Source of the DNA: Acanthaster planci
Lineage: Eukaryota; Echinodermata; Asteroidea; Valvatida; Acanthasteridae
DNA: 64,000 bases
Reading direction: 5' to 3'
Assembly: GCF_001949145.1 (NCBI RefSeq)
Contig: NW_019091540.1
Span: 210,341 to 274,340 of the forward strand
Shown: in pieces, positions 53,601 through 64,000 of the stretch
Position numbering within the stretch: the first letter of the stretch is position 1
Layout: every line of letters begins with the position of its first letter
The notes under the pieces: model-generated
Seen by the model: only the letters and a program-made list of their open reading frames with translations
Databases searched by the model: none
What the model was told of the DNA's origin: nothing
Made by a program: the position numbers and the translations under genes

Positions 53601-56600
53601 TTTACCCAGCGCATGCGTTCACCGGATTATGCACTGAGCATGTACAACCAGTCTTTGTGGGAAAGCATGGTCCTCGCTTGTGCAGTGGACTTGAGCACAA
53701 GCTCAGTTGAAAAACTTTCCGCGAGCTTGTTGCTTCTCTATTGGTGAGGGGAGCAATTCAACTGGGGGTGGACATGACATTGTTTTGGGCATGTGACAAC
53801 ATACTGTCAACGCCTTGGAAAAGTGGCCATACCATGAGAATAGTGTGTCCAATTTTCATAAAGTTGGTGTCAAAATAACAATGCATCAGTGTACAAAACT
53901 CCAGAATGCTCCTTGTGAGAATGCAGCTGGGGAAATGTGTGAGGGGAGGCAGATTTCCCCTCCCCTTCCCATTTTTTTGAGGTTAAGGAAGTTCGATATG
54001 TTTTTGTTTTCCTGCAACTCAGAGCCGAGCTCGAGGAAGCCAGGCAGATGGCTCGCGTCAGCCTGGAGAAACACCTGATCAAAGGTCAGTGGAGTCCCCC
54101 CATTGTTGGGTCAGAGGGGGCCACGTCCCACTTGGATCTTCTGGACCAGACAGAGACCATCTCACTGGACAATCTCCACCTGGCATTGCTTCCAAATGAA
54201 TCCAACGAAATGCCTTCTCCAGATGGGTAGGTATCTGGTGAAGCCACTGGACCATAGTATTGAGGGACAGTAATTGTCCTGATGGAAAATTCAAGTACTA
54301 CCGTCAAATTAGTAGCCCATGGTGCAAGCCTGGGCTAAACATACAAATAGAAACAAAACAACTGCATTCACTGCTAGTAAAATTCTTGGCAGATCCATTG
54401 GCAGAAATAAAGTCCTTTAGTTTCCTTCCCAGATCAAAATTTAAAATTATTAAATCACATTTTCCTCACTCTTTCGTATTAGAGAGTACAATTGAAATAA
54501 AGCAGAAGTTTTCTCGCCAGTGCCCCACTTTTCTGTGAAGAGAATGACCATCTAGCTTGTAAAGGAAATTAAATTGGAGTCAATGTGCAAGATGTTTTGC
54601 TTGGAGATATTTTCCAGAGAGAGTCTGAAACTTTTGGACTTATTCAATTCCAGATTGGATGCTTCATTTCTCGTATCCCTAAGCAACACACGTGCCCCAG
54701 CCGGCCCAGTGAGCTTGGATGTGTGAGGGACAGTAACACAGGGATTCATTTGGCATAATCTTTGGTTGCATTTCTAGCTGTTTGGTGTAGTTTTACAAGT
54801 GGTGCATATCTAGAGAAGCTCAAATCCTAAATGTTCTTCACATGGAAAGTATGGAAACAGAACGGGAGTTTGAAGTAACGGGAAATCACTTCTCTCGCTG
54901 TTAATCTACAGGGAGAGTGTTCAGAGTCTGGACCAATCTTACAGCAGCCGACAGTGCGACAGTCCCAGCCCAACATCTGGCACTTCTAGTGCTTCCCTGT
55001 ACGTCCGCTCCGACAGTGACAAGAGCGGAGTAACAGGTCAGAGGTCAATTCACAAAGACAAGGAGGAAACGCAGAGTTTGGTTCCCCTGGCTGGGTCGTT
55101 CACCTCCCAGGTAGGTTAACTCCCCCCACCCAGACCCACGTGACCTGAGGCCCTCTGTAGGTCACAAAATAGCCCTTTGGTGGGGGACAGCATGATTAAT
55201 GAGTCTACCTCCCAGTACCACCCCACTTGAGTTACAGCCACTGTGGCCTCCCTGAATTGCCAGCCACATTTCAGGCCTGTTCATACATTCCACAGATGTG
55301 ACCATGAAGACAATTGTGGCATCAAGAAATGTTTGCAGTTCAATTTGTTGGACTTGAAATGTTTTAAACTTTTGCAAATTCCAAGGAACAAGGACGTTCA
55401 TTATGGAGTTTGATATCACGAACTGAGGTGGGCAAAATTTGTAAAGTTAAAATGCATTCAATTCGTGTGAATGTGCAAGGCAAATGTTGGTCATTGGACA
55501 TAAAATTCCCAACAAACTAACATTCATCGCAAGTATGAACCAGCTTCTGGTTTGTACATGTCACGCGTCTGTGCAGCAGTTCTCATCTTGTGTGCTTGCC
55601 CCATGTCAGACATTACCATCCGTTCAAAACTGAGCTATTCAGTATAATGTCTGGTATCTAGAGTGCATTTCTTGTCTCACCAGGATCACACTTTCCCATT
55701 CAAATTGAACTCCCCAGACTGCCAAACTCGTTTCCTCATGGTCAGGGGCAAATGCAATGTATCAGCAATGTTTAGTTGTGAAGTGGTCTAGTGTCTGCTT
55801 TGTTAAGTTTCACCCGTTGTTGCAGTGCGATTGCTGATAACCCTGTCGTACATTACTGGGCAAGAACGTGTGATAAAGCAACAGTACCTGCAGTCTGTTA
55901 AGATATTACACAGCATTAAAACGAGTCGGTGTACCAGATGTTAAATCGAGCTCACACAAAGCACATGTCATTAGCAAAATTACATGTTTGCAAAAATTGC
56001 AACACATTTCCAAAGTTTTCAGCTTTGCCTTCAATTCTGGCTCTGCTGATTTATGCCCCCAGGATCTTCGAGTTTCTAGCTCTGTAAAAAGTCATGTTTT
56101 GTGCGAGAAACATTAAACTGAAGCAAGATGTCAGTCGAGCACTTGGTTGACTGAATCATGCCCCCCCAAAATGGAGGATTGCTTTCACGTCAGACAGTGC
56201 TACCCGGTGCTTTCCCATGCTCTGCCCATGAACTCTCAAAATGCATGCACCATGTCCTCACGACGTCTTCTTGTGTCTCTCTTTCCTTTTCCACTTCCTT
56301 CTCTGCCCTCCTCATCTTGTCTGGTTAGATGAGCGTTAAGTCGACAGAAACCTCCAGTTCTGGCATGCTCGACTCTGACACCCACACCCCGTACCTCTAT
56401 GTAAGTTGTTTGTTCCGACCTCCATCTGGCTTTCAGAAATTGTCACAGATCCTCTCTCTTTTCCATTCTTTGTGTGTGGTGTTTTCCAAGGCCCTGTTTT
56501 TTGTTCATTTTCAACCATTTGTGACGAAACCTAACAAGCTGAATCCCTTTTTGCCAGAGCTACCTTTGAGTTCAAGGTCTTTTAGAAGTTTCTTGTATAA

Positions 56601-57458
56601 CATAAATCAATAGGCATCCACATTTTTCACCCGCATAATGTCCATTTTCATCGGGACGCAAAAACTGAGGAATCTGTCAAAGCAAACAGCTTGGTTTGCT
56701 CTTTCTGACACAAACTAAAAATTATAGTCCGGGTGTGTCTCACCCAATCCACTTTGTGCAGAAATTTTTTCCTCACTTTAAAGGGTTCCCCTAGTGATTT
56801 TTCATAGACACACCTGTGGTCATCTTTTTTACTCTACTTCAATGTGTGAAGGCCTCTCGACATCCTTTGTAGATTTAAGTGTATTGAAAATAGAAGTTTT
56901 GAATTATTGGAAATCGTCCAAGCTTCTCTTGACTAAGAGCTCCAAATTGACAACGATCATGTCCGTGGCATTTTCCCAGCAGAAAAAAGTATTGTTCTGA
57001 CTTTGTCTTTCAGTTTCATTGAGCTTCTGATTGGGTCACATTTTGACATGATTTTCAGACAATTCTGATCAGACTGCCATTTCCGTCCTTGTCTTGCTTT
57101 TCATCTCCTCAAATCTGATGGTATGCAAGCACCAGTTGAAATGGCACTTCATTTGTATAAAAAAAAAGATGAAGGAATGGAATAAAAGGAATTTTCAAGG
57201 TACTTCAATATTGACAAGAATGAAGACCCAAAAGGACTTGGACATGAAATGTGTGGCACATGAGAGTTACCTGCAAATTTCAATTCAGACCAGCTGTTAT
57301 TTTCACCAAGCCTGTCAGTATTTCCTGTCACAAAGTATCTTTTTTGTTTAACGACCTGTTCTTTGGCCTTGCAGCGGGTTCGACCCATGTCCCCAGGCTC
57401 AGCCAGTTCCGACTCCTGTGTATCATCAGACGTCAACCAGCCCCTTGTTGTCTCGTAG
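44690..57458 (+). CDS. RUNDC3: RUN domain-containing protein 3 (RUNDC3A/B type), 12 exons
   Basis: Exons 44690-44889, 45608-45723, 46182-46315, 50038-50123, 50734-50823, 52022-52114, 52300-52471, 53304-53461, 54023-54226, 54912-55110, 56329-56400 and 57375-57458 join in frame to 535 codons plus stop. Human RUNDC3A and B have about 450-475. The RUN domain (about residues 60-235) is recognised from HRKNLLCICR, LEHILSHRLKGQISWFG, FWDFISVVC, KGRAWIRSALMEKRL, SCLKGEKLE and VIDYASYL. A hydrophilic linker follows, then a coiled coil (about 285-375, QKEYLEDTMQQKDHQL...VAELEEARQ) and a Ser-rich tail with SVQSLDQ, as in vertebrate RUNDC3B. RUN proteins bind Rap/Rab small GTPases and act in vesicle traffic and neuronal signalling; that role is known for the family, not shown here. 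ATG 44690 is the first in-frame ATG after an in-frame stop (44666). A spliced upstream exon is not excluded. Confidence 0.93.
44884..44900 (+). other. RUNDC3: GC-AG type donor of RUNDC3 intron 1
   Basis: The exon must end TGC AG at 44889 to keep frame with the next exon (A TTA GCA ATA from 45608, giving CRLAIR as in human CRFSVK). The intron then begins GCAGGTTGCA. The GT four bases further on would shift the frame, and no other acceptor near 45608 rescues it. AG|GCAGGT fits the strong consensus typical of GC-AG introns. Confidence 0.7.
45713..45865. repeat. Degenerate GTCACAGACTC repeats starting in RUNDC3 exon 2
   Basis: Words such as GTCACAGACTCAAAGGT, AATCACAGAATCAGAGGTCA, AATCATAGACTCAGTCACA and GGTCACAGATTCAGGGGTCA follow one another with a period of roughly 15-23 bases. 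The first copy includes coding bases (Ser-His-Arg-Leu-Lys) and the exon 2 donor at 45723. Similar GTCACAAG words occur near 11101-11225. Confidence 0.55.
46316..50037 (+). other. Large RUNDC3 intron 3
   Basis: This 3.7 kb interval lies between the exons ending KPKAK and starting GRAWIR. No repeat array or coding frame stands out. Just upstream, a 23-base T run (46124-46146) precedes the exon 3 acceptor at 46181. Confidence 0.6.
51470..51729. mobile_element. MITE with 42-bp inverted repeats in a RUNDC3 intron
   Basis: The arms 51470-51511 (TGGGTCATTCCATGAGGTCA...) and 51688-51729 are inverted copies matching at 40 of 42 bases. Symmetry continues outward as TTTCATATG on both sides. The 260-base element lies between the exons ending at 50823 and starting at 52022, and has no coding sequence. 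The arm identity suggests recent insertion. The superfamily is not clear because no unambiguous target duplication is visible. Confidence 0.75.
53576..53610 (+). repeat. Dispersed repeat shared with 63898-63926
   Basis: GGAACAAGAGAGGGCATATT plus TTTAC at 53580-53604 matches 63899-63923 with one mismatch, and both are preceded by a TCCAAGT word. It probably marks two copies of one unclassified interspersed repeat. Confidence 0.45.
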
Positions 57459-58174
57459 CACAATCGGAACCTTTATCCCCACCCCCAGGGCATACGAAAG
57501 ACAGTCAGGGGTGGAGCAAGGTTACACAAAATAGGACTTGGGAGGGGGACCTTAGCCGGGAATCTGGTGTAGACATGTAAAACTGACCATGCATAAGGCT
57601 AGGAGCCATGACATTCTGGTAAGCCATGTCCGAGTCAAATGACTGCAGATGGGGGGTAACACATGTAAGTCTATGTAAAGTAGCCACAGCCTCTACCTAG
57701 TAGTTGCATATATGATTTCCAGCCACAGCTACATCGTTCAGACACTGTCCGGGTCATGATAGAATCCTCCTTTGTGGATTTAATGCACGACCCAACGCCC
57801 TGTGGTGAAAAGGTGTTGCTCTTAGTGGAGGACATCTGGGCACCATTTGTGCAGTAGAACGGTTCTCACTGGCCTTCCCGTCTGTGCAGAGCTGGAGTCG
57901 TTGTTTGAAAACTGGTTAGCCACACCCTGAAAATAAGGGTTTTTACAATTTGCCCAATGTGTATGCTTTTACTTACATTTGCACAATCAAGTAGTTGCCC
58001 AATGTCTACGCACACCCATGCTTAAGTGTTACTTTGCGTATACGAGTGCTACAGTTTTGTTCACATTCAATTGAAAACTTGATTGGTCATACTGTGCATG
58101 CACAATGTGATGTCTATTTATAAGCTGGCTCTTGTCAGTAAGCTACACTCCATCTTCTTGTTGGGGAACCTATA

Positions 58175-58248
58175 TTTTAACCCTAACCCCCTAGGGTGTA
58201 TGTAAAATCGTATTGAAATTGGAGGATTTGGGACTGTTAGGGTTAAAA
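58175..58248. repeat. Miniature hairpin with TTTTAACCCTAAC ends
   Basis: The 13-base ends TTTTAACCCTAAC (58175-58187) and GTTAGGGTTAAAA (58236-58248) are perfect inverted repeats around a 48-base centre containing TTGGAGGATTTGGG. The ends and core match the large element at 34253-35714, so this looks like a deletion derivative. It lies in the predicted RUNDC3 3' UTR. Confidence 0.6.
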
Positions 58249-59019
58249 GATACAAACCCCCCCCAATAATTTGTCACTGGTCAGACTTATGTTCCGGAAT
58301 TGATGCGGCAACGCAGCCTTATTTTTTTTTGCGCCCTCCTCCAGGGTTGAAAATTGTACTGAAATTCAGATAAGCTCTATCCACGTGCAAAATGCAGACA
58401 CTCGTTGTCGAGTCATGGGACTAGACCATGATTATAAGCCAACAAACAACTTTGTATCCATAGTCTGCTATCATTGTTTAGCATCGATCTCTATTGCCTC
58501 GAGTAAAAGATCGAGCTTTGCGGTGTGGCAGTAGAGGGTGCTGTTGCAGCTGTTGCAGAGGAAAAAAAAAGATGAACGCGCAGGCTTGAAATCGACGCAC
58601 ACGCTGACCCCAGATGAAAGACTTTTCGAGGGGCCTGAACATAACAGTCGAACTGTAAATTTTCGTTTTTCTTCCCAATCCTAGTCTTTTTTATGATTAT
58701 CAAGCTTGAATTATGTGGTTGCTGTAGCGTATGAAAATGTGGAGTAAAGGGCAAGCTTTATTGTTTACACATTAGTTGGAATTACCCATCGGTATATATG
58801 ACATTATGGATACATGTGCACTATTTTACAATGACCTGATTGACTGCATATGATGGATGATCACGTCTGGGTCAGCAAACTTCTGTTTCAAGAATTGCCA
58901 ATTGTAAACTTATGTGCAATTTATTTTTATTGTTTATCTTGCACAAGGATTTCTGTAAATGATATTAATGAAATCTTTATATTTGACAATTGGACCTTTT
59001 GGTTATAAAGTAAGGTGCA

Positions 59020-59025
59020 AATAAA
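59020..59025 (+). terminator. Poly(A) signal, RUNDC3
   Basis: AATAAA within GCAAATAAAATTT, followed by a GT-rich stretch (TTTGGTGATGG), the expected arrangement for cleavage and polyadenylation. Confidence 0.55.
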
Positions 59026-59074
59026 ATTTCTTTGGTGATGGTCAACACAGAAATCAAAACATCATTCTATAAAA

Positions 59075-61370
59075 AAATAGGAAATGAGGCATGTCATTTT
59101 ATTCAGTGAAAAAGCATTTATTGAAGTACTCAAGGACCCCACTAAACACCAAAGCACAGTTGACAATGTACAAACAAAACAGTATTTTTGGTGACGTACA
59201 TTTCTCCACAAGTCAGCCTTAAAGTTGTAAACTGCAAGCCAATATGAGACACATTAAGGCAAACAAATCAGAGCACTGGATGGAGCTAGATTTCAATATT
59301 GCTGCCCTTCACCACCTAGATGTCAAATTTTTTTGCCGACAATAGTACAGCTGTATGTGCCTCACGACCATAGAGCTATATTTAAAAACTAGAGCGCTGA
59401 CTCATGTACAAAAGTGATGCCTGCTGGGCACATCCATGTTTGTGCACAAACCTATGGAAAACTCACAGAGCTATACATAGCTCTATGGGAAACATTTTGT
59501 ACGGCTTTTATACGGCTTTTTGCATATCTGCGTCTGTATTCTAAAACAATACGTCAACAACAAATGAACAAGCAGTAAATGAGCATGCGCGTGTTTGCTG
59601 CAGATAATTTTGCCGTGACTATTTAAATCGGATTTTAGCGGTACCTGATGCGCGTTGCATTTAGCACACATAATTCAATATCCATTGTCTCTGATTTGGA
59701 ATGTTCTACAAGCACGCACATGGATTCAAAATAAATGTCTGCGCCCAGGATGGCATTAAATTTTCTCCAAGCGGAGAATGAGAAGTTAGCGCTCTAGTAA
59801 TTCAATACAGGTCTATTGCTCACAACTCCGAACACTTATTAAGAGTACATATTTACATAGAAGTCTGTTAACCACACTTAGTGTTCACCAGTCTTATGTT
59901 ATGTTATGGTTAGGTATGTTATGCAGTATTTTACAGGAAAGCTGCGGGCAGGATGACTTCACCGTTTGCTCGCTGACAAGAGTAGTCTCCAATGGAAACA
60001 CTGTATGTGAATTCTACTTGGCTATGCGATTCAGCAAGTGTTCTTAATGTGAGACTCGATACATTCAATACTGTCTGCTGGTTGAAAAGAACCCTTAACC
60101 AGTGAATCAGACGGGCTTGGGTGGTACCTATACACCCCTAGTGCCATGTATCCAGTGCTCACATACTCAGTACATGTCCCTGCATTTGTAAAATTACTTG
60201 GACATGCTCCACTGTAGGCACACAAGAACGTGTGCTTGTAGACAGTGTTACTGTGGTCATAAGGGGAGATCTTTGTGGATCGTTGGTCTACGGGGAGCAA
60301 ATGTACGAGTCATGTTACTCAAATTGGTGCATTCTCATTTTGGGCACACCTTCCCATGATGCCCTACAAGCAGTGAAGTAACCTCTGACCCATCTGTTGC
60401 ATTTCTATTCGGTTCGTAAGTGACTTTGTCACAAAGACGGACGCGCCACGATTTGCAGGCTCCCATCAGACAATCGCTGAAGTTCATGTTAACTTCCGGT
60501 TCCATGTTAACGACGATCAATGCATGTAACTCTATGTGCAGTGCATGTGCAGTAGGCATGGTTTAAACTGAAGTGACGTCACACTTACGAACCGAATACA
60601 TACATGTATATGTTCCATGTGATATCCAGGGCTCATAATGGAAAATAAACTTGTACTGACAGACTCGCAGGATTAAGCTGTCTGCACCTGTCTTCACACA
60701 GTAATTACACATTGTCTGGTACCACCCCTTGAAACATGTTTTTCCAGTCAGTAATGCTTTGAAGAAAAGAAAACAGGAAGTTCTGAAAATACAGAATTAC
60801 GCATAGTTAAACACAAAAGAGTACCTTGGATTGGCAAGCACATTTGGCAGGTGGCGCACTGTGAAAAATGTAATTTTCGTTCCACTGTTTTTTTTTAGTC
60901 TGTAATTGCCACTTTCAGTCCTAGGCTTCTTATAGGTGAAGTCAGATACCTTCAAATCCCAATTGTATGATGTACAATTTGAGTGTGGCCCTGTGATTTG
61001 CCCAAAGCAGTTTAGTTTACATAATCTGTATAGGCAAGGTCTGTTTTGCATGCAATTGATGCATATGAATTTACTTTCGTGGTATTTAAATCAATGAAGT
61101 GGACAAACTCATGTTGAATCTATCATTTCAATATTAGATGGAATTTTATACGTAAAATGAGTTGTATTTGAATGAAATTTCGAACCCAGTTTGGCATTTT
61201 GCTCATCATTCTTGAAATAAATGTGAAAAAAAAAGGTGTGAACAAGTTTTCTTTTCCATTAAAAATTTAAGATGCTTGACAAACGAAAGGTGTTCACAAA
61301 AGTAACAGAAAGGAACACGTTAACAAAAGAATTCGTCAGTTTTGATGTGACTGTCTAATAACAGTTGTCT
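59075..61370 (-). other. PHF14: PHF14 3' UTR (predicted)
   Basis: No recognisable coding exon is seen between the PHF14 stop and the minus-strand AATAAA pair. Open frames of 60-90 codons here (for example 60031-60300 minus) show no known domain and are left uncalled. The UTR length is inference from the poly(A) signals. Confidence 0.4.
59098..59122 (-). terminator. Paired poly(A) signals, PHF14 side
   Basis: TTTATT occurs at 59098-59103 and 59117-59122, giving two AATAAA hexamers on the minus strand. They would end a 2.3 kb PHF14 3' UTR about 30-60 bases from the predicted RUNDC3 end. Confidence 0.45.
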
Positions 61371-63074
61371 TCATTTCTTCGGAGGGCTTCGCTTGTTGCC
61401 GGTGGGTCCTTTGCTGTCACCAGCCTGGATGTCTTTGCTCCCCGCGGGACTAGACCGCCTTCCACCTGGACTGGTCTTACCCTTCCCTGGACTCGCCTTA
61501 CTGCTGGTTGGGCTAACTTTATTCTCACTTGGGCTAGTGTCATTCACACCTGGGCTTCTTTTTTTGCCATTTGGGCTTGTGCCATTTGGGCTGGCTTTAC
61601 TCGCCCTGGGGCTCCCACTGCCCTTCCTGGCTTTGTTCCTATTTGGGCTGGGCTTGTTCCCACTTGGGCTACTGGTGCTCGGGCTCACGCTGGCCTTGTT
61701 CCCATCCAAGCTGGTTTTGCTATCCCCATTTGGGCTGCCCCTGGCACTTGCCGGACTGTTCTTGCTGGAGGGACTCGACTTCTCTGTAGCCATTTTCCCT
61801 TTGGAAGGTTTGCTGCTGGGTGTAGACACCTGCTTGTTGTCGGGTGTGGCTGGCTGTTTATCATCGGGTGTGGCTAGTTTCTCTTGCTCCTCGTGATCCT
61901 CAAAACATTCTTCCTCCTGGATAAAGTCCAAAATGTGACTGTTATCCTCCAAACACATGAAGACCCTATGATGGGGATGTTTTTTTGGCTGTCGTTATGA
62001 CTCCTCTCCAACATCAGAGGCACAGTTTCTGTTCATTATGTTTAGTAATACAAGTAATTAGAAGACACATAGAGACATTCCCTATCAAAATGTGGTGGTC
62101 AAGTCAACTTCAAAGAAAACTCAAAGATTACCCCCCAAAGTTGTCAACTAAAGTAATGCCATCAATGCAGTACTTTGGATATGCAGACAAAGATTTCAAG
62201 CAGGTGGTTTAGGGGCACTATGATGAAGATGAACTGATGGTCCTATTTGTGACCGTGCTTATTAAGCCTCCACAATAATGGTCAAATATCTTCACCAACA
62301 TTTTAAAATACCCCGCTCTTTTCTACAGATCTGTTGCACCCAATGTCTCATCTCCCACCACCAATCTCTCATATCATGCTGTGTCAAAAGAGAGTTTACA
62401 AATTCTAATTCTGTCTTTAGCTTTGACTGATTCCCCCCTCCCTTAGCCCCCTCCCCCCCAAGTCTCCAATTTCTGGTCAGGACCTGTCTCCAAAAGTGGT
62501 GCAATGATGCAGCTTCTTTTTTTTTTTACCCTCACTTTTTTCTGGAAGTAATGTACGTATAACGTGGGATGTCGATTGTGACTGCATGTGCACGTAATGC
62601 CAGCTTTCTGTTGGAACATTTTCTGTAAATAAAAACGTGCAACCGGAAGGCAATTTTCCTTGTGATTACTTATGTACTGGTGTCCCATTACAGTATCTAA
62701 CTGTATGCTGTTGGCTCAAAGAAGATTGAACATGGTAGGCCTGCAGGTAGTTTGGATGTCGCAGATGAAGCCTGGAAAGAAGACAAAGCTGAGCTTTGGA
62801 AAACACCTGATGAAACATTTGTGGCTAGAGTCCGTTTCTGTCATTATCACACAGCGAATAGGCCACTGTCGTTGACAACAATTCCTGTAAAGACGTTTGT
62901 TTCCAGCCCCATTGCAAAACTCCTTGGGAGCAAATCTATTTGGAAGTCGGGCTTACCGTTGACGAGCCAGTATCGCAGTCTGTGCAGTACCACATGTAAC
63001 CAAACTTCTTGGGGTATTTCTTGCAGGGTGGGTCCAAGCAGCCCAGATGGTAACACTTCCTACACTGGTCACAC
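61371..63074 (-). CDS. PHF14: PHD finger protein 14, last two coding exons (5' part off window)
   Basis: Exon 63074-62957 encodes the final PHD-type zinc finger segment, [20 protein letters not shown] and then [10 protein letters not shown]. It is very close to the human PHF14 C-terminal finger (CDECRLCYHFGCLDPP). It begins with the third base of a codon after TTCTCAG and ends ACG|GTAAGC. Exon 61916-61371 (acceptor ATCCAG) continues in phase with [13 protein letters not shown] and runs to TGA. That exon supplies 181 residues, far longer than the roughly 30-residue acidic/basic tail of the human protein, and is rich in Ser-Pro, Lys, Asn and Gly. It ends SPPKK, comparable to the human PKK end. 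PHF14 is a nuclear multi-PHD chromatin-binding protein. The earlier fingers lie beyond the right edge. Confidence 0.85.
61374..61850 (-). repeat. PHF14: Coding minisatellite: Ser-Pro-Asn/Gly-Lys tail of PHF14
   Basis: The tail repeats degenerate units such as [19 protein letters not shown] and ASPGKGK. I count 16 Ser-Pro and 3 Thr-Pro sites across the exon. The nucleotide units (GGGCT and GTTCCCATTTGGGCT words on the plus strand) also repeat, indicating expansion of a short coding unit. It should be disordered. Ser/Thr-Pro sites are consensus targets of proline-directed kinases. Confidence 0.7.
61917..62956 (-). other. Last intron of PHF14
   Basis: A one-kilobase interval between the two visible exons. 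It has C- and T-run patches (62430-62460 and 62515-62525) and no recognised coding sequence. Confidence 0.6.
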
Positions 63075-64000
63075 CTGAGAAGAAACCAACGCAAAGGGAG
63101 GATGCTTATGTGTCCAAACTTATCTCACGGTGGGAGGGAAATGTGGGCCCTGAGAGGGAAATGGTGAATCACGGCAATAACTGGGACTTTGGGAGGAACT
63201 GCAGTATTTGAGCTTTAAATCTTAACTTTGAACTTGGAGATTTTTATGTTGCACACTTGATGTAACACAGTGTTTCTAAACCAGGACTGTTCCTGTTTCA
63301 CATTAACCATTTAAAAAATTCATTACTTCATTTACTGGACGTTTACACCCACATGAATGACTGTCTAATGGCCACTATAGTCTGACAGGTGACATCTATT
63401 GATGCCCGAGTATTTCGACCAGGCCTGCCACCTTGTAAAAAGAGCCCAGATTGTGTAGTGTTACTTTTAGTTTCTTTTATTCCCCGAACTGGCACAGTGC
63501 ACTGCTTTCAGTACAGGCCAGATTGGTGTGCAAGGGTATTGTATCTCTCATCACTGGAGTGCTTTTGTTCTCGGTGGTAATCTGCTTGCGCTGAATGCCA
63601 CAAATAGTGGTATAATCGTTCAAAACAACGACGGATGTCCTAGGCTATTGACAACTGAAAAAATGTTGGCAATTCCAAGCAGCTCGGTCTTTAGTTCCGA
63701 GTACGGTCTTTTGTTACAAGGCCCAGCTCTTTTGTCCCATTTCGGGCACCCAGGCTATGTGTACAAACCCAAGGTACCCAAAACCGGGCTCCCTGGTGCG
63801 AAGTGGTTAAGATCTTTTTGTGAGAAGGCCTTAAGTTCTTACAGTGTTCCTAAATGGGGAACACTTAAAGTTAGACAGCAACCATATCCAAGTTAAGTTG
63901 GAACAAGAGATGGCATATTTTTACATGGCAAAAAATCCTTTCAAGGGAACAGCTGAGCACGCATAGAGATGTATGCACATTTGGTGTGAGACGCGCTGAA
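63075..64000 (-). other. PHF14 intron to window edge
   Basis: No further PHF14 exon is recognisable on the minus strand. The stretch contains a piggyBac-like terminus (63791-63814) and a dispersed-repeat copy (63899-63923). Confidence 0.5.
63791..63814 (-). repeat. piggyBac-like terminal fragment
   Basis: Read minus, TTAACCACTTCGCACCAGGG matches the left end of the TTAA-flanked element at 11690. If intact, the element would extend to the left, but no matching opposite end was found down to 63100. Confidence 0.45.

Larger units (their letters stand above)
57459..59045 (+). other. RUNDC3: RUNDC3 3' UTR (predicted)
   Basis: From the stop to a plus-strand AATAAA at 59020-59025 no further recognisable coding exon is seen. 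The cleavage site is therefore expected near 59040. The stretch contains the 74-base hairpin at 58175-58248 and an AGTAGAGGGTGCTGTTGCAG word at 58530 that resembles part of a common interspersed repeat. Confidence 0.5.

Noticed and set aside
60031-60300. 89-codon Cys-containing minus-strand ORF
   Set aside because: No recognised fold and no splice link to PHF14; it lies in the presumed 3' UTR.
61365-61896. Plus-strand ORFs of about 170 codons opposite the PHF14 tail
   Set aside because: They are antisense translations of the Ser-Pro repeat exon. The minus-strand frame is in phase with the PHD exon and has a proper acceptor.

Overview
This is animal nuclear DNA. It holds split genes with GT-AG introns, large AT-rich intergenic stretches, many small inverted-repeat transposons and one 55-base assembly gap (21816-21870). 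The four genes found are an esterase, SPOP, RUNDC3 and PHF14. Their divergence from the human proteins, the single RUNDC3-type gene and the very abundant TACATGTA words suggest an invertebrate, most likely a marine deuterostome such as an echinoderm. The species assignment is inference only.

Layout. (1) 570-3875, minus strand: N-terminal half of a secreted carboxylesterase/cholinesterase-family protein. Five exons are visible and the 3' part lies off the left edge. A probable solo LTR sits in one intron. (2) 3885-10885: no recognisable coding exon. This stretch must hold the esterase leader exon and promoter and the SPOP 3' UTR, and it contains one inverted-repeat element. (3) 10886-22053, minus strand: a complete SPOP gene (MATH-BTB-BACK adaptor of CUL3 ubiquitin ligase), eight coding exons that join in frame to 362 codons plus stop. 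Its introns carry a piggyBac-like element, a 29-bp tandem repeat and a cluster of a CTCGCATTTCA motif. (4) About 18-39.5 kb: a field rich in ACATGT/TACATGTA units covering the 5' SPOP intron and the large gene-poor interval up to RUNDC3, with several nested transposon-like structures. (5) 44690-57458, plus strand: a complete RUNDC3 gene, twelve exons that join in frame to 535 codons plus stop. The first intron appears to be GC-AG. The poly(A) signal is at 59020. (6) 61371-63074, minus strand: the last two coding exons of PHF14 (final PHD finger plus an unusual Ser-Pro-rich tail). Its likely poly(A) signals at 59098-59122 face those of RUNDC3.

The genes are unrelated in function: secreted hydrolase, ubiquitin-ligase adaptor, RUN-domain small-GTPase effector and chromatin reader. 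I see no operon-like logic or gene cluster, and no sign of a new multi-gene system. The material most worth a second look is the short-repeat field, the small inverted-repeat transposon families, the GC-AG intron, the absent SPOP start codon at the human position, and the PHF14 tail. Exon coordinates were read by hand from splice signals and homology; there is no transcript evidence.
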